Shown piece after piece: positions 1 to 10,512 of a stretch of DNA of 64,000 bases. This DNA comes from Syntrophobacterales bacterium. Its GTDB lineage: Bacteria > Desulfobacterota > Desulfobaccia > Desulfobaccales > 0-14-0-80-60-11. The notes below the pieces were generated by a model. The model worked only from the letters and a program-made list of their open reading frames with translations. It was not told the DNA's origin and ran no database searches. Position 1 is the stretch's first letter, and every line of letters begins with the position of its first letter. The stretch spans positions 137,516-201,515 of the forward strand of contig JAILZL010000001.1 of assembly GCA_023512475.1 (NCBI GenBank), read 5' to 3'. The position numbers and the translations under genes were made by a program.

Positions 1-1404
1 CTCACCTTCTCCAAACGCCTCCCCGCCGCCCGCCTGGCCAAATGGCAGGCCTTGGGCATCTCCCCCCGGGGGGTGGACTGGGAAGTGACGGAGATGCTGC
101 ACCGCACCCACATGGGGGTGGACAACGACTATGTCAACCTCCTCCTCCAGGCCCTGCGCTGCGCCCTGGCGGACGGCTGGGGCGGCTCCATGATCGCCAC
201 CGAGATTTCGGATGTGCTCTTCGGCACCCCCACCCCCACCCCCAGTGAGGTGAACATCGGCGTCCTCAAGAAGGACCAGGTGAACATCATCCTCCACGGC
301 CACAGCCCCCTGGTGAGCGAGATGGTGGTGCGGGCCGCCCAGGAGCCGGCCCTGCTGGCCCGGGCCCGGGAGCTGGGGGCCGCCGGCATCAACCTGGCGG
401 GGCTGTGCTGCACCGGCAACGAAGTGCTGATGCGTAAGGGCATCCCCATGGCCGGCAACCACCTGGTGCAGGAACTGGCCCTCCTCACCGGGGTGGTGGA
501 GGCCATGGTGGTGGACTACCAGTGCATCATGCCGGCGGTGCCGGAGGTGGCCGCCTGCTATCACACCCTGTTTTTCACCACCTCCGCCAAGGCCAAATTC
601 CCCAAGGCGGTGCATCTGCCCTTCAGCCCGGAAAACGGCGAGGCCCTGGGCCGGGAACTGGTGAGCCGGGCGGTGGAGAACTTCGCCCGCCGCCATCCGG
701 CCAAAATCCACCTCCCCGACGCTCAGACGGTGCGCCAGATGAGCGGCTTTTCCGTGGAGGCCATCCTTAGGGCCCTGGGGGGCACGCCGGAACCTCTCCT
801 CCACGCCATCAGGGCGGGCCAGATCCGGGGCGCCGCGGCGGTGGTGGGGTGCAACAACCCCAAGGTCACCCAGGACCTGGGCCATACCACCATCACCCGG
901 GAGCTCATCGCCCATGACATCCTGGTGGTGGATACCGGCTGCACCGCGGTGGCCACCGCCAAGGCGGGCTTGAAGCAGCCGGAGGCCGCGGCCCAGGCGG
1001 GTCCGGGCCTCCGGGCCGTGTGCGAGGCTTTGAAGATCCCGCCGGTCCTGCATATGGGCTCCTGCGTGGACAACACCCGCATCATCAACCTGGTGGCGGC
1101 CCTGGCCAACGCCCTGGGGGTGGACGTGGACCAGCTCCCGGTGGCCGCCGCGGCGCCGGAGTGGTATTCGGAGAAGGCCGCGGCCATCGGCTGCTATGCC
1201 GTGGCCACCGGCGTGTTCACCGTGCTGGGGGTGACGCCCCCGGTTTTGGGCAGCAAAAACGTCACCGAACTCCTCCTCTCCGGCCTCCAGGAGCACCTGG
1301 GGGCCTGTTTTGCGGTGGAGCCCGACCCCCGGAAGGCCGCCGCCCTGATGATCCGCCACATCGAGGGGAAACGCCAGGGGCTGGGGCTGGACAGCCGGCT
1401 GTAA
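1..1404 (+). CDS. cooS: Anaerobic carbon-monoxide dehydrogenase catalytic subunit (5' truncated by window edge)
   Basis: Frame open from base 1; C-cluster-type motifs ILHGHSP, AGLCCTGNE, DYQCIMP, VDTGCTA, MGSCVDN, IGCYAVATG. Confidence 0.93.
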   Translation, partial: LTFSKRLPAARLAKWQALGISPRGVDWEVTEMLHRTHMGVDNDYVNLLLQALRCALADGWGGSMIATEISDVLFGTPTPTPSEVNIGVLKKDQVNIILHGHSPLVSEMVVRAAQEPALLARARELGAAGINLAGLCCTGNEVLMRKGIPMAGNHLVQELALLTGVVEAMVVDYQCIMPAVPEVAACYHTLFFTTSAKAKFPKAVHLPFSPENGEALGRELVSRAVENFARRHPAKIHLPDAQTVRQMSGFSVEAILRALGGTPEPLLHAIRAGQIRGAAAVVGCNNPKVTQDLGHTTITRELIAHDILVVDTGCTAVATAKAGLKQPEAAAQAGPGLRAVCEALKIPPVLHMGSCVDNTRIINLVAALANALGVDVDQLPVAAAAPEWYSEKAAAIGCYAVATGVFTVLGVTPPVLGSKNVTELLLSGLQEHLGACFAVEPDPRKAAALMIRHIEGKRQGLGLDSRL

Positions 1405-1702
1405 ATGGGGGTGGTTCACCCAGGGTGAGGGAGAAGGGGCCAGTGGGGCGGGGCCGCCGTAGTCCCGCCCTCCTCCCCATGAATCTTGCCGGCATACTCC
1501 CGGGGGAGAGAGGAGGGGCGTGCGGCCCGCTTCCCTCCCCCCACCGTCCGACCCTGGCCGCAACGACAGTCCCAAAAGAAGCCGAGGGACCTCGGCAGTC
1601 CCCCTCCCCCGGGGCCCGCCGCCGAAAAGGATTGACAATCCGGGCGGCGCACAGTAAGAAATAGACCAAAATACGCCGCATTATTTCAGGGAGGGGAGCA
1701 TT

Positions 1703-2029
1703 ATGGCGGGTGAACCCTTGGAAGTGAGCGACGCCAGCTTTGAGGAGGACATCCTCAAGTCCGACATCCCGGCTCTGGTGGACTTCTGGGCGGCCTGGTG
1801 CGGGCCCTGCCGGGCGGTGGCCCCGGTGGTGGAGGAACTGGCCCGGGATTATGCCGGCAAGGTGAAGGTGGCCAAGATGAACGTGGATGAGAACGCCAAG
1901 ACCCCGGCCAAATACGGCATCCGCGCCATCCCCACCCTCATCATCTTTAAAGGCGGCCAGGTGGTGGAGCAGATCACCGGCGCTGTCTCCAAGGGCGTCA
2001 TCGAAGCGGCTTTGAAAAAGGCCCTGTAA
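1703..2029 (+). CDS. trxA: Thioredoxin
   Basis: 108 aa, WCGPC active site, thioredoxin-length ORF. Confidence 0.93.
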   Translation: MAGEPLEVSDASFEEDILKSDIPALVDFWAAWCGPCRAVAPVVEELARDYAGKVKVAKMNVDENAKTPAKYGIRAIPTLIIFKGGQVVEQITGAVSKGVIEAALKKAL

Positions 2030-2042
2030 TTTTGCCCCCGGC

Positions 2043-2975
2043 ATGACCTCCTGGGATTACGACGTCATCATCATCGGCGGCGGCCCCGCCGGTCTGACGG
2101 CCGGCATCTACACCGGGCGGGCCCGCCTCAAGGCCCTCCTGGTGGAGAAGCTCATCCATGGCGGGCAGATGATGACCACTGACCTGGTGGAAAACTACCC
2201 CGGATTTCCCGAGGGCATCTCCGGTCCGGAGTTGAGCGACCGTATGCGCCGGCAGGCGGAGCGCTTCGGGCTGGAAATCATCACCGGGGAAGTCCAGGAG
2301 ATCAGGCCCGGCGACCCGGTGCACACCGTAGTGCTGGCGGACCGGGAGCTCACCGCGCCCGCCCTGATCATCGCCACCGGCGCCAGCTACAAGCACCTGG
2401 GGGTTCCCGGCGAGGCGGAGCTCGTCGGCCGGGGCGTCAGCTTCTGCGCCACCTGTGACGGCGCCCTCTATCGGGATCAGGAGATCGCCTTGGTGGGGGG
2501 CGGCGACACCGCCCTCACCGAGACTCTCTTCCTCAGCCGTTTTGCCCGCAAGATCCATCTCATCCATCGCCGGGACCAGTTTCGGGGGGCCAAATATCTC
2601 CAGGAGCAGGTCCTGGCCTTGGACAAGGTCCAGGTCCACTGGGACTCGGTGGTGGAGGCCTTTGAGGGGCAAGACGCCCTGGAAGCGGTGCGCCTGAAAA
2701 ACGTCAAAACCGGCCAGGTGACCCGCCTGCCGGTGAGCGGCTGCTTCGTGGCCATCGGCATCACTCCCAACACCGCCTTCCTCAAAGACCTGCTGCCCAT
2801 GGATGAATGGGGTTTCCTCTTTACCGATGCCGACATGGCCACCACCATCCCCGGCATCTTCGCCGCCGGGGACGTGCGCTCCAAAAACCTCTGGCAGATC
2901 GCCACCGCGGTAGGGGACGGCGCCATCGCCGCCCACGCGGTGGAAAACTACCTCAACCGCCTCCGCAAGGAGTAA
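2043..2975 (+). CDS. trxB: Thioredoxin-disulfide reductase
   Basis: GGGPAGLTAGIYTGRA FAD motif, CATCDG redox motif, GDVRSKNLWQIATAVGDG C-terminus. Confidence 0.94.
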   Translation: MTSWDYDVIIIGGGPAGLTAGIYTGRARLKALLVEKLIHGGQMMTTDLVENYPGFPEGISGPELSDRMRRQAERFGLEIITGEVQEIRPGDPVHTVVLADRELTAPALIIATGASYKHLGVPGEAELVGRGVSFCATCDGALYRDQEIALVGGGDTALTETLFLSRFARKIHLIHRRDQFRGAKYLQEQVLALDKVQVHWDSVVEAFEGQDALEAVRLKNVKTGQVTRLPVSGCFVAIGITPNTAFLKDLLPMDEWGFLFTDADMATTIPGIFAAGDVRSKNLWQIATAVGDGAIAAHAVENYLNRLRKE

Positions 2976-2980
2976 CTCCC

Positions 2981-3694
2981 ATGCAGCGCCTCAGGTGGGC
3001 CCCCCTCGGCTTGGTGTTGTGCCTGGCCCTCAGCGGCTGTGGCACCATGAAGGGCTGGTTCTCCAAAAAAAAGCCGGACAAACCCCCGGATGTCCTGGCG
3101 GAAGAGGGCATCAAGCAGTTAAAGAAGAAAAAATATGAAGACGCCATTGAGACCTTTGAAAAACTCAAGGACCGCTATCCTTACAGCGATCAGGCGCTTC
3201 TGGCCCAGGTGAAACTGGCGGACGCCTATTTCTATAAAAAGAAATACGAGGAAGCCCTCCAGTCCTACAAGGAATTCGAAAAGCTCCACCCCACCAACAA
3301 GGCCGTCCCCTATTGCATTTACCGCCAGGGGCTGTGCTATTATATGCAGCGCTCCACCATCGACCGGGATCAGACCCCCACCGCCAAGGCCATGGCGGAA
3401 TTCAAACGGCTGAAAGAGAAATTCCCCGACTCGGAATACGTCCCCAAGGCCGAGGCCTACATGGCCAAATGCCGGCAGGATCTGGCCGCCCATGAATTTT
3501 ACGTGGGGGAATTCTACTACCGCACCAAACGCTACTCTTCGGCGCTGGAACGCTTCCAGACCCTGGCCCAGGAATACCCGGAATACAAGTCCGCCCAGGT
3601 GAAGGATTACATCGCCAAATGCCAGACCCTGGCGAACCATCCGGAAAAGAGACCCGGAAATTTCATCACCAACCTCTTTGACGCCCGCTGGTAA
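2981..3694 (+). CDS. bamD: Outer membrane protein assembly factor BamD-like lipoprotein
   Basis: Lipobox LSGCG, TPR-like repeats, internal ATG at 2981 immediately after trxB. Confidence 0.85.
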   Translation: MQRLRWAPLGLVLCLALSGCGTMKGWFSKKKPDKPPDVLAEEGIKQLKKKKYEDAIETFEKLKDRYPYSDQALLAQVKLADAYFYKKKYEEALQSYKEFEKLHPTNKAVPYCIYRQGLCYYMQRSTIDRDQTPTAKAMAEFKRLKEKFPDSEYVPKAEAYMAKCRQDLAAHEFYVGEFYYRTKRYSSALERFQTLAQEYPEYKSAQVKDYIAKCQTLANHPEKRPGNFITNLFDARW

Positions 3695-3710
3695 TGTCTC
3701 CGGGGAGGGC

Positions 3711-3729
3711 CGGGGCTGACCCAGCCCCG
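3711..3729 (+). terminator. GC-rich hairpin downstream of bamD
   Basis: Perfect 8-bp stem CGGGGCTG-ACC-CAGCCCCG 17 nt after the stop; no clear U tract. Confidence 0.4.
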
Positions 3730-4008
3730 CTCTCCCCCACCCTGTCCCTCTCTCCCGTCATCGGGGGCGCCCCAATTCCCGGTCACCGGTCGGACCCAGG
3801 AGTGTGAGTTTATTCGGGGCTTGCCCCCTCGTTTTTCCAGGAAATGCCGGCAGGGAAGAGGGCCCCGGCTCCGGTAGTTGCTGCCGGAAGCCCGGTAAAC
3901 AGGTCACCCGAAACCCGCGGGCTGCCGGGCCGGGCGGCCGCCCCGAGCCCGTGGGCTCCGGGGTCTGCACCCAGATCCGGAGGCGGGCCCCTATCCCGGC
4001 CAGTCGCC

Positions 4009-4773
4009 TTACCGTAGCTTCAGCTCCAGGCCCTCCAGGGGGACGAGGCTGGGGTAGTGGGTGAGATCAAAGCTGATGGGGGTGATGGAGATGTAGCCGG
4101 CCTGCAGGGCGCCGTAATCGGTGTTCAGGTCCAGCTCCTGGCGCTCGTTGATCTCCGCCAGCCAGTAATAGACCCGCTCCCGGGGATCCACCCGGCGCTC
4201 GAAGTGCTCCACCAGGCGGCCGGTGTCCTGGCGGGTGATGCGGATGCCCAGGATGTCCGCCTCCGGCCGGGCGGGCAGGTTGACGTTGAGGCACACTTTG
4301 GGGGGCCAGGCGGGCCAGCCGGCCAGGGCCGCCACCAGACGCCGGGCCAGGCGGGCGGGGCCGGAGAAATCCGCCTGCCGATAGGTGTCCAGGGAAAAGG
4401 CGATGCCCCGGATTCCCAGGATGACCGCCTCGGTGGCGGCGGACACGGTGCCGGAGTAAAGCACGTTGATGCCCACGTTGGGGCCCAGGTTGATGCCGGA
4501 GACCACCAGATCCGGGGGCCCGTTTAACAGTTCCGCCAAGGCGATCTTCACGCAGTCCGCCGGGGTGCCGGTCACCGACCATCCCCTGACCCCGCCCGGC
4601 AGCAGCACCTCCTTGACCCGCAAGGGGTGGCTTAAGCTGATGGCGTGCCCCACGGCACTCTGTTCCGTGTCCGGGGCCACCACCGCCACTTCCCCCACAT
4701 GGCGCAACTCCCGGTACAGGGCGCTCAGCCCGGGGGCGAAAATGCCGTCATCGTTGGTCACCAGGATTTTCAT
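4009..4773 (-). CDS. surE: 5'/3'-nucleotidase SurE
   Basis: MKILVTNDDGIFAPGL N-terminus, VVAPDTEQSAVGHAIS, SGINLGPNVG. Confidence 0.96.
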   Translation of the reverse strand: MKILVTNDDGIFAPGLSALYRELRHVGEVAVVAPDTEQSAVGHAISLSHPLRVKEVLLPGGVRGWSVTGTPADCVKIALAELLNGPPDLVVSGINLGPNVGINVLYSGTVSAATEAVILGIRGIAFSLDTYRQADFSGPARLARRLVAALAGWPAWPPKVCLNVNLPARPEADILGIRITRQDTGRLVEHFERRVDPRERVYYWLAEINERQELDLNTDYGALQAGYISITPISFDLTHYPSLVPLEGLELKLR

Positions 4774-4899
4774 CCGTCAGCAGTCCTGTGGTGTCGTCGC
4801 CGCTCTCCCGTTTTCGGCAGGACCGCGGGCCGGATCTTCCGCCCCTGTGAGGCAGGCTGCCGGCCTCCGGCCTGCCGCCTGCCCGCGGCCTGAGGTGGA

Positions 4900-6249
4900 T
4901 TAAGGGGGGGTGCCGCTCTTGTCCGGAGGCGGCTGGACGAGGCGGGCCAGGTCGCCCTGCCACTGCTCCAGGCCGCTCTTGGGCAGGAGCGCCGTCTCCT
5001 GCTTGCCGCCCCGCTCCAGCCGCACGGTGAGCTTGTCCTTGTCCGCCTTCCCTATCTGGGTCAGGCGGAAAAGGAGTTCCCCGGCCCCATCCCGCACCTC
5101 CACCAGAAACTCCCGCTTCCCGCTCCCGGCCTGAGGGAGCAGCCGGTCATACTCCAACTCCTGGAGCTTGATGAGGGCCGCCTCCAGACGCACCGCGGGC
5201 TGGCGCACCTCCCGGCCGTCGGGGCCGGTGAGTTTCCAGGCGTCCTTCTCCTTCACCCCGGTCCACGGCTTGTCGGGCGGCCCCCAGCTCAGCCGGGCCG
5301 CCTCCCCCACCTCCCCGGACCACAGGCGCCGGTCCTCCAGGGTGGCGGCCAGCCCCAGCAGGCGCTGCCCCACCTCGGACTCCACCAAGAACAGCTCTCC
5401 TTTCGCCTCTTGGCGGGCATAGTAATCGCCCTCCCGCCGGCCGCCCAGGATCAGGCTCTGGGGCGGCTGCTCCGGCAGGAAGACGCTGACCTCGGCCGTG
5501 GGGAGGGGGGCAAAGCCGAGCTGGGACTCCGGGGGAGGAACGGGGACAAATTCCTTCACCCGGGCCAGGGTGAGGAAGCGCAGGAAGGCCTCCAGGCGGT
5601 CCTTGCGCACCTTGACCTCCTCCCGGCCGTTCCAGCGCCACAGTCCGGCCGGGGTCTTTTCCAGCTCCAGGGTGCCGGGGCCGGCGGCCAGCCGCACCTT
5701 GGTCACCTTCTCCGGGGCAAAGTCAAAGAGCGTCTTGTCCCGGAAGGCCTCCAGGGGCCGGTCCAGGGTGTCTTTGGTGGCGGCGCTCAGGGTAAAGAGG
5801 CGGTTTTCCTCCCCCCGCTGCACGTAGTAGCCCAGCTGCCCGGGGGTGGCCTGGCCCACCTTCAGCCGGTGGGTCTGGCCGTGGGCCGTCACTTCCACCA
5901 CCAGGGGGGGCTGGTCCAGGCCATAGGCCTTGGGGTCCCCCAGCTCCCCCAGGTCCCGCTCCCGGTCCAGGGTGGCCAGCAGACTGGCCTGGCTGCGGGC
6001 GGTCTCCTGATCGGCCTTGGCCTGCAAGGGTTTTTCCAGCCGCCAGGTCTTCTCCTGGCGCACCAGGCGGATCTCCTGGTCTTTTTTCCGCAGGACGATG
6101 GCGGTGATCTCCTCCTCCTTCACCGGCAGGAGGCGGCGGGCCTCCCGCTCCTGGCGGGCGGTGCGTTCCTGGTGCCAGGAGACGAGGAAGTAGCCGGCCG
6201 TCAGCACCAGCAGGATCACCACCAACGACAGCAGACGGCGGGGATGCAT
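4900..6249 (-). CDS. DUF4340-type membrane-anchored protein
   Basis: N-terminal TM helix; VRKKDQEIRLVRQ..TWRLEKPLQAKAD; downstream of GldG-like gene; start chosen at internal ATG 6249. Confidence 0.7.
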   Translation of the reverse strand: MHPRRLLSLVVILLVLTAGYFLVSWHQERTARQEREARRLLPVKEEEITAIVLRKKDQEIRLVRQEKTWRLEKPLQAKADQETARSQASLLATLDRERDLGELGDPKAYGLDQPPLVVEVTAHGQTHRLKVGQATPGQLGYYVQRGEENRLFTLSAATKDTLDRPLEAFRDKTLFDFAPEKVTKVRLAAGPGTLELEKTPAGLWRWNGREEVKVRKDRLEAFLRFLTLARVKEFVPVPPPESQLGFAPLPTAEVSVFLPEQPPQSLILGGRREGDYYARQEAKGELFLVESEVGQRLLGLAATLEDRRLWSGEVGEAARLSWGPPDKPWTGVKEKDAWKLTGPDGREVRQPAVRLEAALIKLQELEYDRLLPQAGSGKREFLVEVRDGAGELLFRLTQIGKADKDKLTVRLERGGKQETALLPKSGLEQWQGDLARLVQPPPDKSGTPP

Positions 6250-6262
6250 GCCCGATCCTCCC

Positions 6263-7720
6263 TCAGCGGCGGGCCCGACGGCGCACATAGGCCGCCACCC
6301 CGGCCGCGAGCATGGCCCCGGGGATCACGATCAGGGTAAGGAAAAAGAGGCCATAGATCTGCCAGCTGGTGAGGCTCAAGGGCTGCGGCTTTTTCTCGTC
6401 CCGCCGGATGAGGATCTGCTTTTCCTCCTCCGCCAGGAAATTCACCGTGTTGAGAAACAGATCGCCATTCATGGAGAGATTGAAATAGCCGTTGGTGGCG
6501 AAATCCACATCCCCGAACACCGCCAGGTAGGCGGTTTTGCCCTTCTCCTGGGGCTTATCCGGCGCCGCGGTGGGCCCCGCCGCGGCGTCCTTGCGCTCCG
6601 GCGGCTTCAGCTCCACCAGCACCGCCAGATTGAAGGGGCCCTGCCGGTCCTTTTGGGGATTGAAGTCCCACTCCTCCTTTTTCAGAACCTCCCGGCCGAT
6701 CTTCTCCCAGCTCGTCTGGGTGGAGAGGGCCAAAGGCAGGCCGGCGGCTCCGGGGAGATCCCGGCGCAGGCCCAAAGGCCGGGCCAGGGGAAAGAGGGTG
6801 ACCACGTTGGTGAAGTCCCGGGTGATGCGGTGCGGGCCGTACTTCACCGCAATGGGCATGACCACGCTGGCCCCCAGGGCCTGGCTCACCTGATTGTGAT
6901 CCAGGACCAGACCGTCGTTGAGCTCCACCCCATAGCCGGCCAGGAAATCCTTAAGGCCCGCATCCTGGAAGGGCTCCAGCATCATCAGGAGCCGCCCGCC
7001 CCGGCCCAGATACTCCTTCAGGGCGGCGATTTCCTGGGGGAAGAGGGGCTTGACCGGCCCGGCCACCACCACCGCCGCGGCCTCCGGCGGGATCTTGCCC
7101 TGCTGCAGGAGATTGAGCTCAGCCAACAGAAAGCCCTCGTTTTCCAGGGCCCGCTTGGCGGTGAGGAGGCCTTCCCGGCGGGGCTCCTCCAGGCTCCGCT
7201 CCCCGTGGCCGGTAAGGAAGTAGACCTTTTTCTGCTGGGGCCGCAGAAGCCGGCGCAGGGCCTCGGAGAGAGCCTCCTCGTCGGCCCGGTCCGCCATCTG
7301 CCGGCGGCCGTCGTATTCCAGGAGCACATTTCCCGGAAACCGGAAGCCCGCCTCCCGGGCCTTGTGGGGCTCCCGGTCCGGGTCCACAAAGGTGAAGGAC
7401 ACCTTGGGGTTGGCATAGGCGTAGTTTTCCAGCACCTCCCGGGCCCGCTGCCTGTCCCCCTGCCCCTCCGGGAAAAAGGCGGTCAGGGTCAGCGGCTTGT
7501 CCACGTCTTTAAGGAGCGCCAGGGTGACGGCAGTGAGGGATTGGGATTTGCCCTGGGTCAGATCCAGGCGCCCGGGGTAGCGGCCCGCCAGGAGGTTGAC
7601 CACCACCAGAATGGCCAGCACCAACGCCACGGCGGCCGCAGAGCCGCCGCCATAAAGCACGGTGCGGGTGGAGAGACGATCACGCAGAGCCACGGCACCT
7701 ATCCATCTCAGGCGCGCCAA
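6263..7720 (-). CDS. GldG-family ABC-type auxiliary protein
   Basis: N- and C-terminal TM helices, VYFLTGHGERSLEE motif, overlap with ABC permease gene. Confidence 0.82.
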   Translation of the reverse strand: MARLRWIGAVALRDRLSTRTVLYGGGSAAAVALVLAILVVVNLLAGRYPGRLDLTQGKSQSLTAVTLALLKDVDKPLTLTAFFPEGQGDRQRAREVLENYAYANPKVSFTFVDPDREPHKAREAGFRFPGNVLLEYDGRRQMADRADEEALSEALRRLLRPQQKKVYFLTGHGERSLEEPRREGLLTAKRALENEGFLLAELNLLQQGKIPPEAAAVVVAGPVKPLFPQEIAALKEYLGRGGRLLMMLEPFQDAGLKDFLAGYGVELNDGLVLDHNQVSQALGASVVMPIAVKYGPHRITRDFTNVVTLFPLARPLGLRRDLPGAAGLPLALSTQTSWEKIGREVLKKEEWDFNPQKDRQGPFNLAVLVELKPPERKDAAAGPTAAPDKPQEKGKTAYLAVFGDVDFATNGYFNLSMNGDLFLNTVNFLAEEEKQILIRRDEKKPQPLSLTSWQIYGLFFLTLIVIPGAMLAAGVAAYVRRRARR

Positions 7721-8478
7721 CGGCGGGATTCCAGCTGCCGCTGGGTGAGAAACAGGAAAAAGTAGATGAAACTCAGGTAAAAGACCACATCCCGGGTGTC
7801 GATGACCCCCCGGGCCAGATTTTCAAAGTGCTCCAGCAGGGACAGGGCGGCAAACAGCCCCCCCCAGCCCGCGGCCCCCAACTCCTGCTGCCAGCCGATG
7901 AGCCAGAACAGGAGCAGGAAGGCAAAGGCCAGCACCGCGGCGATGATCTGGTTCTCCGTGAGGCTGGAGGCGAACAGCCCCAGGGCCAGACAGGCCCCCC
8001 CCAGGAGCACCAGCCCCAGATAACCGCTGGCCAGGGCCCCCCAGTCCAGACGGGTTATCGGCGCCACCGACAGGGGATAGATGACGGTGATGGCCAGGAG
8101 GAGGAGATAGACCAGGAGGGCCGCCAAAAATTTCCCCCCGATAATGGCCGCATCGGTGAGGGGATAGGTGAAGAGGAGCTCGGCGGTGCCGGAGCGCTTC
8201 TCCTCCGCCAGCAGGCGCATGGTGATCAGGGGGACCAGAAACAGAAAGACGATGGCCAGGGTGCCGAAAAGCGGCCGGAAGACCATCTGCTGGGGGGTGA
8301 GCATGGCCGCCAGTTGCGGGTTCTGGGCCCCCTGGAAGCTCAGGAGGTTGTAATACAGCAGGTTGGCGTAGAAAAAGTACCCCCCCAGGAGCAGAAAGCA
8401 GAAGCCCACCAGATAAAAGATGGGGGTGGCGAAGTAGATGGTGAGCTCTTTCCGCACCACCGCCCCGATGCCGGACAT
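7708..8478 (-). CDS. ABC transporter permease (GldF/ABC-2 type)
   Basis: KELTIYFATPIFYLVG, RLLAEEKRSGTAELLFTYPLTD; start at internal ATG 8478. Confidence 0.87.
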   Translation of the reverse strand: MSGIGAVVRKELTIYFATPIFYLVGFCFLLLGGYFFYANLLYYNLLSFQGAQNPQLAAMLTPQQMVFRPLFGTLAIVFLFLVPLITMRLLAEEKRSGTAELLFTYPLTDAAIIGGKFLAALLVYLLLLAITVIYPLSVAPITRLDWGALASGYLGLVLLGGACLALGLFASSLTENQIIAAVLAFAFLLLFWLIGWQQELGAAGWGGLFAALSLLEHFENLARGVIDTRDVVFYLSFIYFFLFLTQRQLESRRWRA

Positions 8479-8480
8479 CC

Positions 8481-9413
8481 CTAGGCCTCCTCCTCCGTCA
8501 CCAGATTGAGGAAGACTTCCTCCAGGGTGAATTCCTGGGCCTTGAGTTCCCACAGGTTCCAGCCCCGGCCCACCACCAGGCGGGCCAGCTCGGGCCGGAG
8601 ATCGCCGTCGTCCCGGCCCACCACCAGATAGCGGTGCTCGCCCAGGGGGGAGACCTCCTGCACGCCCTCCAGCCCCTGAAGCGCCGCCAGCACCTCCTCC
8701 ACGGGCCCGTCCACCGCCAGATGGACCCGCAGGCCCCGGCTGAGCTGGCGGGAGAGGTTCTCCGGGGTGTCCGAGGCGATGATCTGGCCCCGGTTGATGA
8801 TGATCACCCGCTGGCAGAGCTGGCTCACCTCCGGCAGGATGTGGCTGGAGAGGATCACGGTGTGCCGTCCGGCCAGCTCCTTGATGAGCTGACGGATCTC
8901 CACGATCTGGGACGGGTCGAGCCCGATGGTGGGTTCGTCGAGAATCAGGAGGGGCGGGCGGTTGAGGAGGGCCTGGGCCAGCCCCACCCGCTGGCGGAAG
9001 CCCTTGGAGAGGGCGCCGATGCGGGTGCCCACCACCTCACTGAGGCCGCACTCCTGCACCACCTGCTTCAGCTCCGCCCCCCGCCGGTCGCCGGTCACTC
9101 CCTTGGCCCGGGCGGCAAAATCCAGAAACTGGCGCACGGTAAGGTCGGGGTACAAGGGCACGTTTTCCGGCAGATAGCCCAACGAGCGCCGGGCCTTGAG
9201 GGAGTCTTCCACCACATCATGGCCGTTGATGCGGGCGCGCCCGGAGGTGGGGGTGAGGTAGCCCGCCAGAATCTTCAGGGTGGTGGTCTTGCCGGCGCCG
9301 TTGGGCCCGAGAAAGCCCACGATCTCGCCCGCGGCCACCGCGAAGCTCACCCGGCTGATGGCCAGGTGGGGGCCGTAATACTTGGTCAGGTCCTGAACCT
9401 CAATCATCATCAC
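8481..9413 (-). CDS. ABC transporter ATP-binding protein
   Basis: Walker A GPNGAGKTTT, LSKGFRQRVGLAQAL signature, LILDEP Walker B. Confidence 0.93.
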   Translation of the reverse strand: MMMIEVQDLTKYYGPHLAISRVSFAVAAGEIVGFLGPNGAGKTTTLKILAGYLTPTSGRARINGHDVVEDSLKARRSLGYLPENVPLYPDLTVRQFLDFAARAKGVTGDRRGAELKQVVQECGLSEVVGTRIGALSKGFRQRVGLAQALLNRPPLLILDEPTIGLDPSQIVEIRQLIKELAGRHTVILSSHILPEVSQLCQRVIIINRGQIIASDTPENLSRQLSRGLRVHLAVDGPVEEVLAALQGLEGVQEVSPLGEHRYLVVGRDDGDLRPELARLVVGRGWNLWELKAQEFTLEEVFLNLVTEEEA

Positions 9414-9582
9414 CGACGACCATTCCGAGGGGGTTCCCAGGCCCCCGCCTTCTCCTCAAGCGCCGTGATCGGGCAGGGGTGGGGGGGGGCGTGGCAGAGG
9501 GGGCACGGAGCGGTCCCCCGGCCCCCTCTTTCACCCCCATGTATTTTCCGGCCCGGCCGGGGGCAGGAAAAGCCCCGGGGAT

Positions 9583-10512
9583 TCAGGCCGCCCGCGCCGC
9601 CCGGAAGGCCGCCACAGTGCGGGCCAGACCCTCCTCCAGGGCAACCGTGGGCTGCCAGCCCAGGCGTTCCCGGGCCAGGGCGGCGTTGAGGGCGCTGCGC
9701 CGCTGCTCTCCGGGTTTGGCGGGTCCGTGCACCGGCTCCCGGGGGGAGCTGCACAGCCGCTGCAGGTGGCGGTACAGGGTCAGGATATCCGTCTCCTGTC
9801 CGGTGCCGATGTTGAAAATGCCGGAGGTGGGGTGATCGAGGGCCAGGAGATTGGCCGTCACCACATCCTCCACGTAGACGAAGTCCCGGGTCTGCAGCCC
9901 GTCGCCGTTGATGACCGGCTGTTCGCCGGCCAGGAATTTTTCGATGAAGATGGCCACCACCCCCGCCTCCCCCCAGCCGTTCTGCCGGGGGCCGTAGACA
10001 TTGGCGTAGCGCAGGGAGATGGGCAGGAGGCCGTATTCCCGCTCATAGAAGTGGAGGTAATGTTCCACCGCCAGTTTGGCCACCCCATAGGGGCACTCCG
10101 GCCGAGGGGCGTCGCTCTCCCTGGCCGGCACCGGCGCGGCATCGCCGTAGATGGCGCCGCCGGTGGAGGCGAAAATGAACTTCCTCACCCCGGACCGGAC
10201 CGCGGCCTGACAGAGGTTGAGGGACCCGAGGATGTTTTCCCGGGCGTCAAACAGGGGATCGGCCACCGAATGGCGCACGCTCATCTGGGCGGCGTGGTGA
10301 ACAATCACCTGGGGCCGGAAGTCCAGAATGAATTCATAGGCCTCCCGGCTGTTGATGTCCAGGGGGAGAAACCGCGCCGCCGCCGGCACCTGCTCCCGCC
10401 GGCCGCTGGACAGATTGTCCAGGACTGCCACCTCCCAGCCCGCCGCCACCAGACGGTCGGCCACATGGGAGCCGATGAAGCCGGCTCCGCCGGTCACCAC
10501 CACGCGCTGCAT
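9583..10512 (-). CDS. NAD-dependent epimerase/dehydratase (UDP-glucose 4-epimerase-like)
   Basis: VVTGGAGFIGSHVADRL, YGVAKLAVE (YxxxK); start at ATG 10512. Confidence 0.88.
   Translation of the reverse strand: MQRVVVTGGAGFIGSHVADRLVAAGWEVAVLDNLSSGRREQVPAAARFLPLDINSREAYEFILDFRPQVIVHHAAQMSVRHSVADPLFDARENILGSLNLCQAAVRSGVRKFIFASTGGAIYGDAAPVPARESDAPRPECPYGVAKLAVEHYLHFYEREYGLLPISLRYANVYGPRQNGWGEAGVVAIFIEKFLAGEQPVINGDGLQTRDFVYVEDVVTANLLALDHPTSGIFNIGTGQETDILTLYRHLQRLCSSPREPVHGPAKPGEQRRSALNAALARERLGWQPTVALEEGLARTVAAFRAARAA

Noticed and set aside
1415-1427. TCACCC-A-GGGTGA palindrome after cooS
   Set aside because: Short, single occurrence noticed, no loop for a hairpin; not enough to call an operator
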